Positions 8,128-15,635 of a DNA stretch of 64,000 bases are shown here, in pieces. The translations under genes and the position numbers were made by a program. The stretch's first letter is position 1, and every line of letters starts with the position of its first letter. A model generated the notes under the pieces. That model made no database searches, was not told the DNA's origin, and saw nothing but the letters and a program-made list of their open reading frames with translations. The DNA comes from Herbidospora galbida (GTDB lineage Bacteria > Actinomycetota > Actinomycetes > Streptosporangiales > Streptosporangiaceae): positions 1 through 64,000 of the forward strand of contig NZ_SZQA01000037.1 in NCBI RefSeq assembly GCF_005233835.1, written 5' to 3'.

Positions 8128-9363
8128 TCAGCCGGTGGCGAAGGTTCTCAGGACCAGGCCGGTGGCGGGTTTCGGGCTGAAGGAGGTCGATTTTCTCGGG
8201 ACTCGCTCGCCTTCTTCGGCTACGGCGAAGACGTCGGCCGCGTTCAGAGGACGCATCAGGACCGCCGTGCCGTTGGACCGCCCGGCCTGGTGGGCGGCGG
8301 CGGTGTGGTCGTGGTGGACGATCTGGACGTGTTCCTCGTCGTCGTCGATGCCCCAGACCTTGGGGAGGAGGAACTCGTTCAGGACGGCGGTGGCCAGGGA
8401 GCGCCAGCGGGCCGAGCGGTCTTTCGGCATGGCCAGGTTCAGCTGGAGGGGGTCGGGATTGGTCAGGAGGTGGGCAGTCTGGCCTGCGGTGACGACGTAG
8501 GCGGGGTCCTCCGCTGTGGCCAGGGCGGCGAGGGCTTCGTCCAGGTTGGGGTGGTCGTGGACCTGCCAGGCGCCCTTGGCGCGGGCGACCGCCTCGCTGA
8601 GGGGGAGGTCCGGGATCACGCGGTGGATCGCCTTCAGGTCGGGCGGATAGGCCGTGGAGTCGACCAGGTAGGCGAGGCCGCCGTCCCAGGGGCCGGGTTC
8701 GTCGTGTTCGGCCTGGAGTTCGCGGTAGGTGGCGTAGCGGTGGTGGCCGTCGGCGATCATGGCGCGGTGGTCGGCCAGGTCGGTGGCGATCTTGTCCAGG
8801 GCGCCGGGGTCGGTGATGGCCCAGAGGCGGTGCCTGGTGTGCTCGCTCAGCTGGACGTCCACCAGAGGGGGTCTCGTCGAGGCCGTCTCCTCGACGAGGG
8901 CGGTGGCGGGGCCGTCTCCGGCGTACAGGAGGAAGATGGGTTCGAGGTTGGCCTCGGTGGTGCGCATGAGGGCCAGGCGGTCGGCCACGGGGCCGGGCAT
9001 GACGTTCTCGTGGGGGAGGACGGCGTCGGAGCCGACCCCCACGGCGCCGATCAGGCCGCGCTGGACGAAGGTGGGGCCGCTCTGTTCGTACACATAGAGA
9101 GCGGGTTGCTCGTCGGCGGCCAGGATCCCCTCGCTGAGCCACGCGGCCAGGGTGTCGCGGGCCTCGGTGTAGTGGCCGGCGCCGGGAAGGATCAGGCGGA
9201 CCACGTTGTTCGGATGGGCGTCAGCGAGCCGCCGAGCCTCGGCGGGGGAGATGAGGTCGTAGGGCGGCGAGGTGAGGGCGCTCAGATCGTCGGCCGTGTA
9301 TCGCACGCCGCGGAACGGGCGCAGCACCAGTCCCGCCCGTTCAGATCTCTCCATATCGGGCAT
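8128..9363 (-). CDS. DUF1015 family protein
   Basis: The 411-residue protein matches the DUF1015 family across its length: an N-terminal LRPFRGVRY, then SPPYDLISPAEARRL, HPNNVVRLILP, and the conserved ADGHHRYATY in the middle, which holds likely functional histidines. It is predicted to be soluble. The biochemical role of most family members is not established. I chose ATG 9363 (MPDMERSER); ATG 9354 is possible. It is divergent from the TPR gene at 9439, with a 75-base gap between the two starts that must hold both promoters. Confidence 0.85.
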   Translation of the reverse strand: MPDMERSERAGLVLRPFRGVRYTADDLSALTSPPYDLISPAEARRLADAHPNNVVRLILPGAGHYTEARDTLAAWLSEGILAADEQPALYVYEQSGPTFVQRGLIGAVGVGSDAVLPHENVMPGPVADRLALMRTTEANLEPIFLLYAGDGPATALVEETASTRPPLVDVQLSEHTRHRLWAITDPGALDKIATDLADHRAMIADGHHRYATYRELQAEHDEPGPWDGGLAYLVDSTAYPPDLKAIHRVIPDLPLSEAVARAKGAWQVHDHPNLDEALAALATAEDPAYVVTAGQTAHLLTNPDPLQLNLAMPKDRSARWRSLATAVLNEFLLPKVWGIDDDEEHVQIVHHDHTAAAHQAGRSNGTAVLMRPLNAADVFAVAEEGERVPRKSTSFSPKPATGLVLRTFATG

Positions 9364-9438
9364 GCTGCCATAAAGGCCCGGACTCCCCACTGCCGCGGTG
9401 CCCGGTTGGAACCGAAATCGGAAGCAGGAGGCCATTGC

Positions 9439-9861
9439 GTGACACGGCATGATCAGAATGGAGTGGGCGATACGTCCGGCAGCCCGTCGGGCGACGTATA
9501 CGAGTGGTACCAGCGTGGCATGAAGCTCCTCCAGGAGGGCAGCCCCGCCGCCGCCGCGGCGCTCCTCGAGCGCGCGGCCGACGCCGAGCCCGACTCCCGG
9601 AGCATCCGCGAGGGCCTGGCTCGGGCCCAGTTCAACTCGCGCCGGTACGAGGACGCGGCCACCAGCTTCCGCTGGATCGTGGACGCGAACCCGGCCGAAG
9701 ACTACGCCTACTACGGTCTCGGTATGGCACTTTGGCGAACCGGTGACATCGAAGGCGCCCAGGAACCCCTGGCCGTCGCCGTTGCGATGCGTCCCGACGA
9801 ACGAAACTACGTCTCCGCCCTCACCCAGATCCGGGCGACCCTGCGCGCGAGGCGCGCGTGA
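9439..9861 (+). CDS. Small tetratricopeptide-repeat protein
   Basis: The 140-residue protein is made of three to four TPR-like helix pairs (WYQRGMKLLQEGSPAAAAALLERA, residues ~19-42, split here at natural helix ends; then YEDAATSFRWIV and YAYYGLGMALWRTGD). It should be a cytoplasmic scaffold with no enzymatic site. The GTG start follows AGGAGG (9426-9431) at 7-base spacing. Its stop overlaps the GTG of the next gene, so the two are translationally coupled. M. tuberculosis has Rv1691 in the equivalent place before its phosphatase gene Rv1692. Confidence 0.8.
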   Translation: MTRHDQNGVGDTSGSPSGDVYEWYQRGMKLLQEGSPAAAAALLERAADAEPDSRSIREGLARAQFNSRRYEDAATSFRWIVDANPAEDYAYYGLGMALWRTGDIEGAQEPLAVAVAMRPDERNYVSALTQIRATLRARRA

Positions 9862-10847
9862 ATCACCTGCTCGACGCGTACGACACCTTGCTCCTCGACC
9901 TCGACGGTGTGGTCTACCTGGGACGGCACGCGGTCCCGGGCGCACCGGAGGCGCTGGCCCTGGCCGGGGAGCGGGGCGTACGCCTGGCTTACGTCACCAA
10001 CAACGCCTCCCGCACCCCGGCGGCGATCGCCGAACACCTGACCCACCTGGGGGTGCCCGCGTCGCCCGACGACGTGGTGACCTCCGCGCAGGCCGCCGCC
10101 CGGCTCGTGGCCGAACACGTACCGGCCGGGTCTCCCGTGCTCGTCGTCGGCGGCATGGGGCTGCGGTCGGCGCTGCGCGCACACGGGCTGCGGCCGGTGA
10201 CGACCGCGCTGGAGGGGCCGGCGGCGGTCGTCCAGGGCATCTGGGACGGCATCTCCTACGGGCTGCTCAGCGAGGGGACGCTGGCGGTGCGGGCCGGGGC
10301 CTGGTTCGTGGCGGCCAACCACGACAGCACGATGCCGACCGACCGGGGCGAGATGCCCGGGAACGGGTCGATGCTGAAGGTGATCGAGTCGGCGACCGGG
10401 GTGAGCCCGGTGGTGGCGGGGAAGCCGGAGCCTCCGCTGCATCGGGAGTCGATGATCCGTACCGAGGCGAAGCGGCCCTTGATCGTGGGCGATCGGCTCG
10501 ACACCGACATCGAAGGCGCCAACCGGGCCGGGGTCGACAGTCTGCTGGTGCTGACCGGGGTGGCCACGCCGCTCGACCTGCTGACGGCAGAGCCGGTTCA
10601 TCGGCCCACCCACGTGGCGGACGACCTTTCCGGGCTGCATCAGCCTGCTGCCTCGGCCCGTGCCATCGACGATGGGTGGGAGTGCGGCGGGTGGGTGGCT
10701 TCCTGGGATGGCGGGCGGTTGCGGCTGACCGGCGGCGGGGAGTCGATCGACGCGTTGCGGGCGGCTTGCGCTGCTACGTGGGCCGGCGTGGGGGATGGGC
10801 GAGCGGAGGAGGATGCCGTCAAGCCGGCGCTTCGGGCCTTGGGCTAG
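9858..10847 (+). CDS. HAD-IIA phosphatase, likely glycerol-3-phosphate phosphatase
   Basis: The 329-residue protein has the HAD motifs LLDLDGVVYLG (nucleophile Asp near residue 14), TNNASRTP, a C2-type cap, KPEPPLH with the conserved Lys, and GDRLDTDIEGANRAG with the acidic metal site. It is of the NagD/PGP type. The syntenic M. tuberculosis Rv1692 is a glycerol-3-phosphate phosphatase that recycles glycerol from phospholipid breakdown, so the same role is likely here. A C-terminal extension of ~70 residues follows the HAD core. GTG start overlaps the TPR gene stop by 4 bases. Confidence 0.8.
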   Translation: MNHLLDAYDTLLLDLDGVVYLGRHAVPGAPEALALAGERGVRLAYVTNNASRTPAAIAEHLTHLGVPASPDDVVTSAQAAARLVAEHVPAGSPVLVVGGMGLRSALRAHGLRPVTTALEGPAAVVQGIWDGISYGLLSEGTLAVRAGAWFVAANHDSTMPTDRGEMPGNGSMLKVIESATGVSPVVAGKPEPPLHRESMIRTEAKRPLIVGDRLDTDIEGANRAGVDSLLVLTGVATPLDLLTAEPVHRPTHVADDLSGLHQPAASARAIDDGWECGGWVASWDGGRLRLTGGGESIDALRAACAATWAGVGDGRAEEDAVKPALRALG

Positions 10848-11594
10848 GGCTCAGGCCGGGTTGGTTTCCCAGGCTTCGGGCGGTGGCCTGTTGCCGTGAG
10901 GACCGAGCGGGTCATGCGCGGCAGCCGAGCAGGTCATGTGCGAGCGGCAGAGGGCTTGAGTATCGCCTACGGCGGGTTACCCCGTCGGGCGGGCGGATTC
11001 TCGGCTGTGACTCTTTCGCGTGGTATTGAATTGTCGCTGCGCGGAGGTGGGCGGGTCGGCTTTCTCGGTTGGGCTTACGGGGCTGGAGCGGTTGCGGCTC
11101 CGGGCTGGAGTAGGCGCGGACTGGTAGCCATTCGAAGGAGCTGCTTGGGCCGTCTGTCGGCTTCAGACGCAATGAGTTCGTGCAGTGGCTGGGCGGGGTG
11201 CTTGCGTTCGCCTTTCTTGGGAGTCGGATCGGTCGTTTCGTTGGGGCTTTAGAACTTAAACCCCTTGAAACGGTGCGGGACGCCGGATGCCGCGCCGAAT
11301 TCGTCGCGATGGGGTGGAAGCCCTCCAGGTGTGGTCTCCCGGCTGTGGTCGTGGTGGAGCGGTGCGCGTTCACGGCGGAGGTCTCAGATGGGGGTCTGCA
11401 CTCGCGGTGGGGTGTTGTCGTAGGAGCCCTCTGACCGGTAGTCCATCGCACCGGCGGTCGGTGTGGTGGTCTGGGTCGCGTCGCGGACCACCACACCGGG
11501 CGTGCGGGTGCGGTCGTCGGGACGGGAATCGGGGTCGCGTTGAGGGGTTCTCGGCTCGCGGGAAGCAGGCGGAGGGCGGGCCGGATGGGGGCGT
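10848..11594 (+). other. Gene-poor 747-base interval
   Basis: No reading frame here has protein-like composition or a recognisable family. Stretches around 11000-11290 are less GC rich than the neighbours. The only clear structure is a perfect 13-bp hairpin at 11459-11498. It could be decayed sequence after the HAD gene. Confidence 0.5.
11459..11498. other. Strong hairpin (13-bp perfect stem)
   Basis: Arms CGGTGTGGTGGTC (11459-11471) and GACCACCACACCG (11486-11498) are perfectly complementary with a 14-base loop. No T-tract follows on either strand. It lies about 96 bases downstream of the minus-strand SCP2-like gene, so it may act as its terminator. Confidence 0.5.
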
Positions 11595-11942
11595 TCAGAG
11601 GAGGCGGCGGAGGCGGAGGAGGTCGCCGAGGCTCGCGTCGATTTTGACTCTGCCGGTGAAAAGGGCTCTGGCCATGTCGAGTTCGCCGTTGACGAGGGCG
11701 ATGAGGTCTTCGCTGCCCACGGTGAGTTTCACTTCGGCGGGACGGCCGTCGGCCGGGGGGATCTCGGTGAAGGGGTCGAGACCTTCGCGGTGAATGCGGC
11801 CGTAGAAGGTGACGTTCAGGTCGGAGATGCGGCATTGGAGCCGGCGCTCGACGACGTGTTTGGCTCGGTCCTCGTCACTGATCTCGTGGAACTGCTCGCC
11901 CAATTTGTCCAATGCGGCACGGCATTCTTCGATCGTCGCCAT
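11595..11942 (-). CDS. SCP2 sterol-binding-like protein
   Basis: The 115-residue protein looks like a stand-alone SCP2-type lipid-binding domain. It has CRISDLNVTFYGRIH, a central EVKLTVGSEDLIALVNGELD and ALFTGRVKIDASLGDLLRL, the typical C-terminal pattern in which the domain closes on a hydrophobic helix. Such domains hold lipids or acyl groups in a hydrophobic tunnel. It has no signal peptide. It is divergent from the basic histone-like gene at 12064. Confidence 0.75.
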   Translation of the reverse strand: MATIEECRAALDKLGEQFHEISDEDRAKHVVERRLQCRISDLNVTFYGRIHREGLDPFTEIPPADGRPAEVKLTVGSEDLIALVNGELDMARALFTGRVKIDASLGDLLRLRRLL

Positions 11943-12022
11943 GCGTCATCCCCCTTAAGCCAGGACCGGTCAAATGCCCATCTACCAACGGACGGTAGCG
12001 TTCAACCTGAGTACTACGCGAA

Positions 12023-12048
12023 ATCTGACACGTGGGGGCGTGTCAGAT
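12023..12048. promoter_or_regulatory. Palindrome/hairpin before the histone-like gene
   Basis: Perfect 10-bp arms ATCTGACACG (12023-12032) and CGTGTCAGAT (12039-12048) flank TGGGGG. The structure ends four bases before the ribosome binding site (12052-12058) of the gene at 12064. It could be a protein operator or an RNA hairpin affecting translation. Each arm contains GACAC. Confidence 0.55.
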
Positions 12049-12063
12049 GACAAGGGGGTTCGC

Positions 12064-13350
12064 ATGGTGTTCCACACGTTGCGTGGCATCGTACAGATGG
12101 CCACGTCACTCACCGAGACGGCCACGAGCAACGCCCGTGCAGCCGTCATCGACATGCTCGACACGGACTCGTCGCGGTCCGCCAAGGGGCGGCGGGCATC
12201 GTCCCGTTCGTCCCGGTCGGCGCGGTCGTCGAAGGGGATTCAGGGGCTCGTCCGGTCGGGGGCCGACCAGGTGCTCGGGGTGTTCGACCTCGCGCGCAAG
12301 GACGAGGTCGACCGGCTGCGGTCGCAGGTCCGCGAACTGCAGGGACGTCTGAAACCGGCCAGTCGCGCCAACAGGTCGCGGACGAGCACCCGGGCGAAGG
12401 CGGCCTCGGCGCGGACGTCCCGGGGGGTGTCGTCCCGGGTGACCGGGATGGCGGCCCAGGCCGAGCGGACCATCTCGGCCATCAGCGGGAAGGCCGCTTC
12501 GGCGACCGCCACGAAGACGTCGGCGGCCAAGCGGACCGCCAAGGCGGCCGCTTCGGGGACGACGGCCCGCAAGACGTCGGCCGCCCGTTCCGGCACGGCG
12601 CGCAAGGCCGTGACCGCGCGCACCGCCGCGTCTCGGAAGGCCTCGACGACGGCCCGTACCGCCGCGTCGCGGTCCAGGGCCGGGCTCAACGGCGCGTCGG
12701 CGGGATCCGCGTCCGCGCACAGTGCGTCCGCGCGTACTACGTCGGCGTCTCGTGCGTCGGCGGCGGGTTCGCGGGCCGGTTCGGCTCGTCGGGCTGCCGG
12801 CTCGCGGGCGGCGGGGGCCGCCAAGGCGTCGGCCGGTTCCGCCCGTAAGGCGTCGGCTGGTTCCGCGCGTAAGGCGTCGGGTTCGCGTTCCACGGCGGCC
12901 AAGTCCGTGGCGGCTCGTTCCGCCGCCTCGGGTTCCGCGCGGAAGGCGTCGGCCTCCCGGTCGGCCTCGGCTGCTCGTAAGGCGTCCACCTCGGCTCGGG
13001 CCTCGGCCGCTCGGAAGGGCTCCTCGGTCACCGCCGGGAACCGGATCGCGCAGGCCGAGAAGGCCGCCGCGCGGATCGTCAAGGCCACCGGGTCCACCCG
13101 TGTCGCGCGGGCCGAGAAGATGGCCGCCCGGATGGCCCACGCCGTCGGGACCGCTCGCACGCCGGCCACCGCCGCGTCCCGGATGGTCAAGGCCACCGGG
13201 TCGGCTCGGGCGGCCAAGGCGCTGGGGGCGGCCTCGCACGCGGGGAACGTCGTGGCGGCCAAGCTGTCGACCGCGCCCGGGAAGGGCGGGAAGAAGGCCG
13301 CCAAGAAGGCGATCGCCAAGAAGCCGGGCAAGAAGGCCGGCAAGAAGTAG
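12064..13350 (+). CDS. Basic Ala/Ser/Arg/Lys-rich histone H1-like protein
   Basis: The 428-residue protein has an N-terminal helical segment (residues ~1-30, FHTLRGIVQMATSLTETA), a coiled-coil-like LARKDEVDRLRSQVRELQGRL near residues 74-95, and then a long disordered tail of Ala, Ser, Arg and Lys with repeats of the SAGSARKA type. It ends in a histone H1-like lysine cluster, AAKKAIAKKPGKKAGKK. This layout fits a nucleoid-associated protein; the N-terminus is faintly like phasin-type polyhydroxyalkanoate granule proteins. ATG 12064 follows AAGGGGG at 5-base spacing. Codon use is dominated by GC-rich Ala codons, which opens long spurious frames on both strands. Confidence 0.7.
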   Translation: MVFHTLRGIVQMATSLTETATSNARAAVIDMLDTDSSRSAKGRRASSRSSRSARSSKGIQGLVRSGADQVLGVFDLARKDEVDRLRSQVRELQGRLKPASRANRSRTSTRAKAASARTSRGVSSRVTGMAAQAERTISAISGKAASATATKTSAAKRTAKAAASGTTARKTSAARSGTARKAVTARTAASRKASTTARTAASRSRAGLNGASAGSASAHSASARTTSASRASAAGSRAGSARRAAGSRAAGAAKASAGSARKASAGSARKASGSRSTAAKSVAARSAASGSARKASASRSASAARKASTSARASAARKGSSVTAGNRIAQAEKAAARIVKATGSTRVARAEKMAARMAHAVGTARTPATAASRMVKATGSARAAKALGAASHAGNVVAAKLSTAPGKGGKKAAKKAIAKKPGKKAGKK

Positions 13351-13510
13351 CGGCGCCGCCGCAGGCGGGTGGGCGGCGGGCGACGTCGTCGGCCCGGTCC
13401 GCTACCGTCGAGGCGGCGGAGCGTCTGAGGCCCGTGTTCGGGAGCCTTGTTTCGGGTGCCTCGTGAGGCGTTTCGGGCGAGGGCCGCGTATCTGACACCG
13501 GAGGGGGCGC

Positions 13511-13804
13511 ATGACCGAGATGAACTCGGCCGGCGGTGGGGAAGCCGTCGTGCCGGTGCAGGCCGCTGTGTCCGCGGATGCCGGTTCGCCGGCGGACGTC
13601 ATGGCGACCCCGACAATCAACGTGGTGCCGGCCGTTGCCCCGGCCGGCACCCAACCGCCCGGCGCCGAGGCCGATCCGGAGGCGGCGGTCCGCGCCGCCG
13701 TCGAACGGCTCGCGGAGGTGCCGGTGGCGGCTCATGTCGAGGTGTACGAGCAGGTGCTCGGCACGTTGGAGGAGACCCTTGCCGCTGTGGACGACCGCCC
13801 GTGA
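13511..13804 (+). CDS. Small conserved protein upstream of tlyA
   Basis: The 97-residue protein has a disordered Ala/Pro/Val-rich N-terminus and a conserved-looking C-terminal helix, AHVEVYEQVLGTLEETLAAV. A small unassigned protein (Rv1693 in M. tuberculosis) holds the same position just before tlyA. ATG 13511 follows GGAGGGGG (13500-13507). Function unknown. Confidence 0.7.
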   Translation: MTEMNSAGGGEAVVPVQAAVSADAGSPADVMATPTINVVPAVAPAGTQPPGAEADPEAAVRAAVERLAEVPVAAHVEVYEQVLGTLEETLAAVDDRP

Positions 13805-13844
13805 TCGATAATCCCCCCACCACGTCCTTCGCCAGGGGTGACCG

Positions 13845-14657
13845 TTGAGTCAGCGCCGCCGTCTCGACAGCGAGCTGGTGCGGCGCAAGCTGGCCCGCTC
13901 GCGGGAGCAGGCCGCCCAGCTCATCGAGGCGGGCCGGGTCACCATCGGTGGCCAGCCCGCTTCCAAAGCGGCCACGCAGGTCGACACCGCCGCCCCGATC
14001 GTGGTCGCCGAGGCCCCCGACGGGCCCGACTACGTCTCGCGGGGGGCGCACAAGCTCATCGGCGCGCTCGACGTCTTCACCGACCTCGACGTCACGGGGC
14101 GGCGCTGCCTCGACGCGGGCGCGTCGACCGGCGGGTTCACCGACGTGCTGCTGCGGCGGGGGGCCGCCCACGTGCTGGCGGTCGACGTCGGCTACGGGCA
14201 GCTGGCCTGGTCGCTGCGGACCGACGAGCGGGTCACCGTGATGGAGCGGGTGAACGTCCGCGACCTCACCCCCGAGATGGTCGGGGAGCCGCCCACGCTC
14301 GTCGTCGGCGACCTGTCGTTCATCTCGCTGCGGCTGGTGCTGCCCGCGCTGACCGCGTGCCTGGCCGAGGGCGGAGAGCTGGTCATGCTGGTCAAGCCGC
14401 AGTTCGAGGTGGGGAAGGAACGCGTGGGCGCCGGAGGGGTCGTCCGCGACCCGGAACTGCGGGCCGAGGCGGTGCGCGACGCCGCGGCGGCGGCGCGGCA
14501 GCTGGGGCTCACGGTCAAGGGCGTGACGGCCAGTCCGCTGCCGGGACCTTCGGGGAATGTGGAATACCTGATCCGGCTCGGGAAGGGGCCTGGTCACGAG
14601 GCGGTCGGCGATGTGGCCGCCGCCGTCGCGCGTGCCGTCGAGGAGGGGCCCCGATGA
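13845..14657 (+). CDS. tlyA: TlyA family rRNA 2'-O-methyltransferase
   Basis: The 270-residue protein has an N-terminal S4 RNA-binding domain (RLDSELVRRKLARSREQA, residues ~5-60) and a FtsJ-like Rossmann methyltransferase domain with the SAM-binding LDAGASTGGFTD (near residue 88) and the conserved LVVGDLSFIS. TlyA methylates C1409 of 16S rRNA and, in many species, C1920 of 23S rRNA; this affects sensitivity to capreomycin. Start is TTG (13845); its stop overlaps the NAD kinase ATG by four bases. Length is typical. Confidence 0.93.
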   Translation: MSQRRRLDSELVRRKLARSREQAAQLIEAGRVTIGGQPASKAATQVDTAAPIVVAEAPDGPDYVSRGAHKLIGALDVFTDLDVTGRRCLDAGASTGGFTDVLLRRGAAHVLAVDVGYGQLAWSLRTDERVTVMERVNVRDLTPEMVGEPPTLVVGDLSFISLRLVLPALTACLAEGGELVMLVKPQFEVGKERVGAGGVVRDPELRAEAVRDAAAAARQLGLTVKGVTASPLPGPSGNVEYLIRLGKGPGHEAVGDVAAAVARAVEEGPR

Positions 14658-15559
14658 GCGACAGCCGATCGGTCCTGATCACCACCCACACCGGGCGTGA
14701 CGCCGCGGTCGAGAGCGCCCGGCTGGTCATCGACCGGCTGCTCAAGGAGGGGCTGACGGTCCGGGTTCTGGCCGACGAGGCCGAAGAGGTGGCCCGGCTG
14801 GGCGTCGAGGTCGTCCCGGCCGACGAGCGGGCCGCCTTCGGCGCGGAGATCATCATCGTCCTGGGGGGCGACGGAACGCTCCTGCGGGCCGCCGAGATCT
14901 CCCGGCCCACGGGCGTGCCGCTGCTGGGCGTCAACCTCGGGCACGTCGGCTTCCTGGCCGAGGCCGAGGTGGAAGACCTGCACGTCGTCGTCGACCGGGT
15001 CGTCGACGGGCGGTTCGAGGTCGAGGAGCGCATGACCCTCGACGTGACCGTGCGCAACGGCACCGTGCTGGCGCGCACGTGGGCGCTCAACGAGGCGTCG
15101 GTGGAGAAGCGCGACCGCATGCTGGAGGTCGTGGCCGAGATCGACGGGCATCCGCTGTCCCGCTGGGGCTGCGACGGCGTCATCTGCGCCACGTCGACCG
15201 GGTCGACCGCCTACGCGTTCTCCGCCGGAGGGCCCGTCGTGTGGCCTCAGGTCGAGGCGCTGCTGGTGGTGCCCAACAGCGCCCACGCGCTGTTCGCGCG
15301 GCCTCTCGTGGTGGCCCCGACCAGCTCGATCGCGATCGAGCTGCTCTCGACGACACACCCGGGTGAGCTGTGGTGCGACGGCCGCCGCCGCTTCGATCTG
15401 CCGCCGGGCGCGCGCGTGGAGGTCCGCAAGGGCACCCATCCGGTACGCCTCGCGCGCATGCTCGGCGTCGACTCCACGGGCGTCCCGTTCACCGACCGGT
15501 TGGTCGCCAAGTTCGGCCTTCCGGTAGAGGGATGGCGCGGCCGCGCCAGGCCCGCCTGA
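14654..15559 (+). CDS. nadK: NAD kinase
   Basis: The 301-residue protein phosphorylates NAD to NADP. It has the GGDGT motif at residues 71-75, GVNLGHVGFLAE, and the NAD-binding TSTGSTAYAFSAGGP with the conserved Ser/Thr-Gly cluster. Coupling to tlyA by an ATGA overlap and to recN downstream gives the common actinobacterial tlyA-nadK-recN order. ATG 14654 has GGAGGGGCC just upstream. Confidence 0.95.
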   Translation: MSDSRSVLITTHTGRDAAVESARLVIDRLLKEGLTVRVLADEAEEVARLGVEVVPADERAAFGAEIIIVLGGDGTLLRAAEISRPTGVPLLGVNLGHVGFLAEAEVEDLHVVVDRVVDGRFEVEERMTLDVTVRNGTVLARTWALNEASVEKRDRMLEVVAEIDGHPLSRWGCDGVICATSTGSTAYAFSAGGPVVWPQVEALLVVPNSAHALFARPLVVAPTSSIAIELLSTTHPGELWCDGRRRFDLPPGARVEVRKGTHPVRLARMLGVDSTGVPFTDRLVAKFGLPVEGWRGRARPA

Positions 15560-15635
15560 GGTCCGAGCGACTCGAAAATCTTGGCGAGTTGCGCGTAGGA
15601 TCGCTTGCGACATTGACGTTGAACGGGAGGGACCA

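Noticed and set aside
10912-11835. Minus-strand 307-codon frame
   Set aside because: Composition is Pro/Arg-rich as expected for a shadow frame, and it overlaps the SCP2-like gene that matches a family.
12106-13343. Minus-strand frames over the histone-like gene
   Set aside because: They arise from GC-rich Ala codons of the real gene; residues are Arg/Gly- or Ala/Asp-rich without domain pattern.
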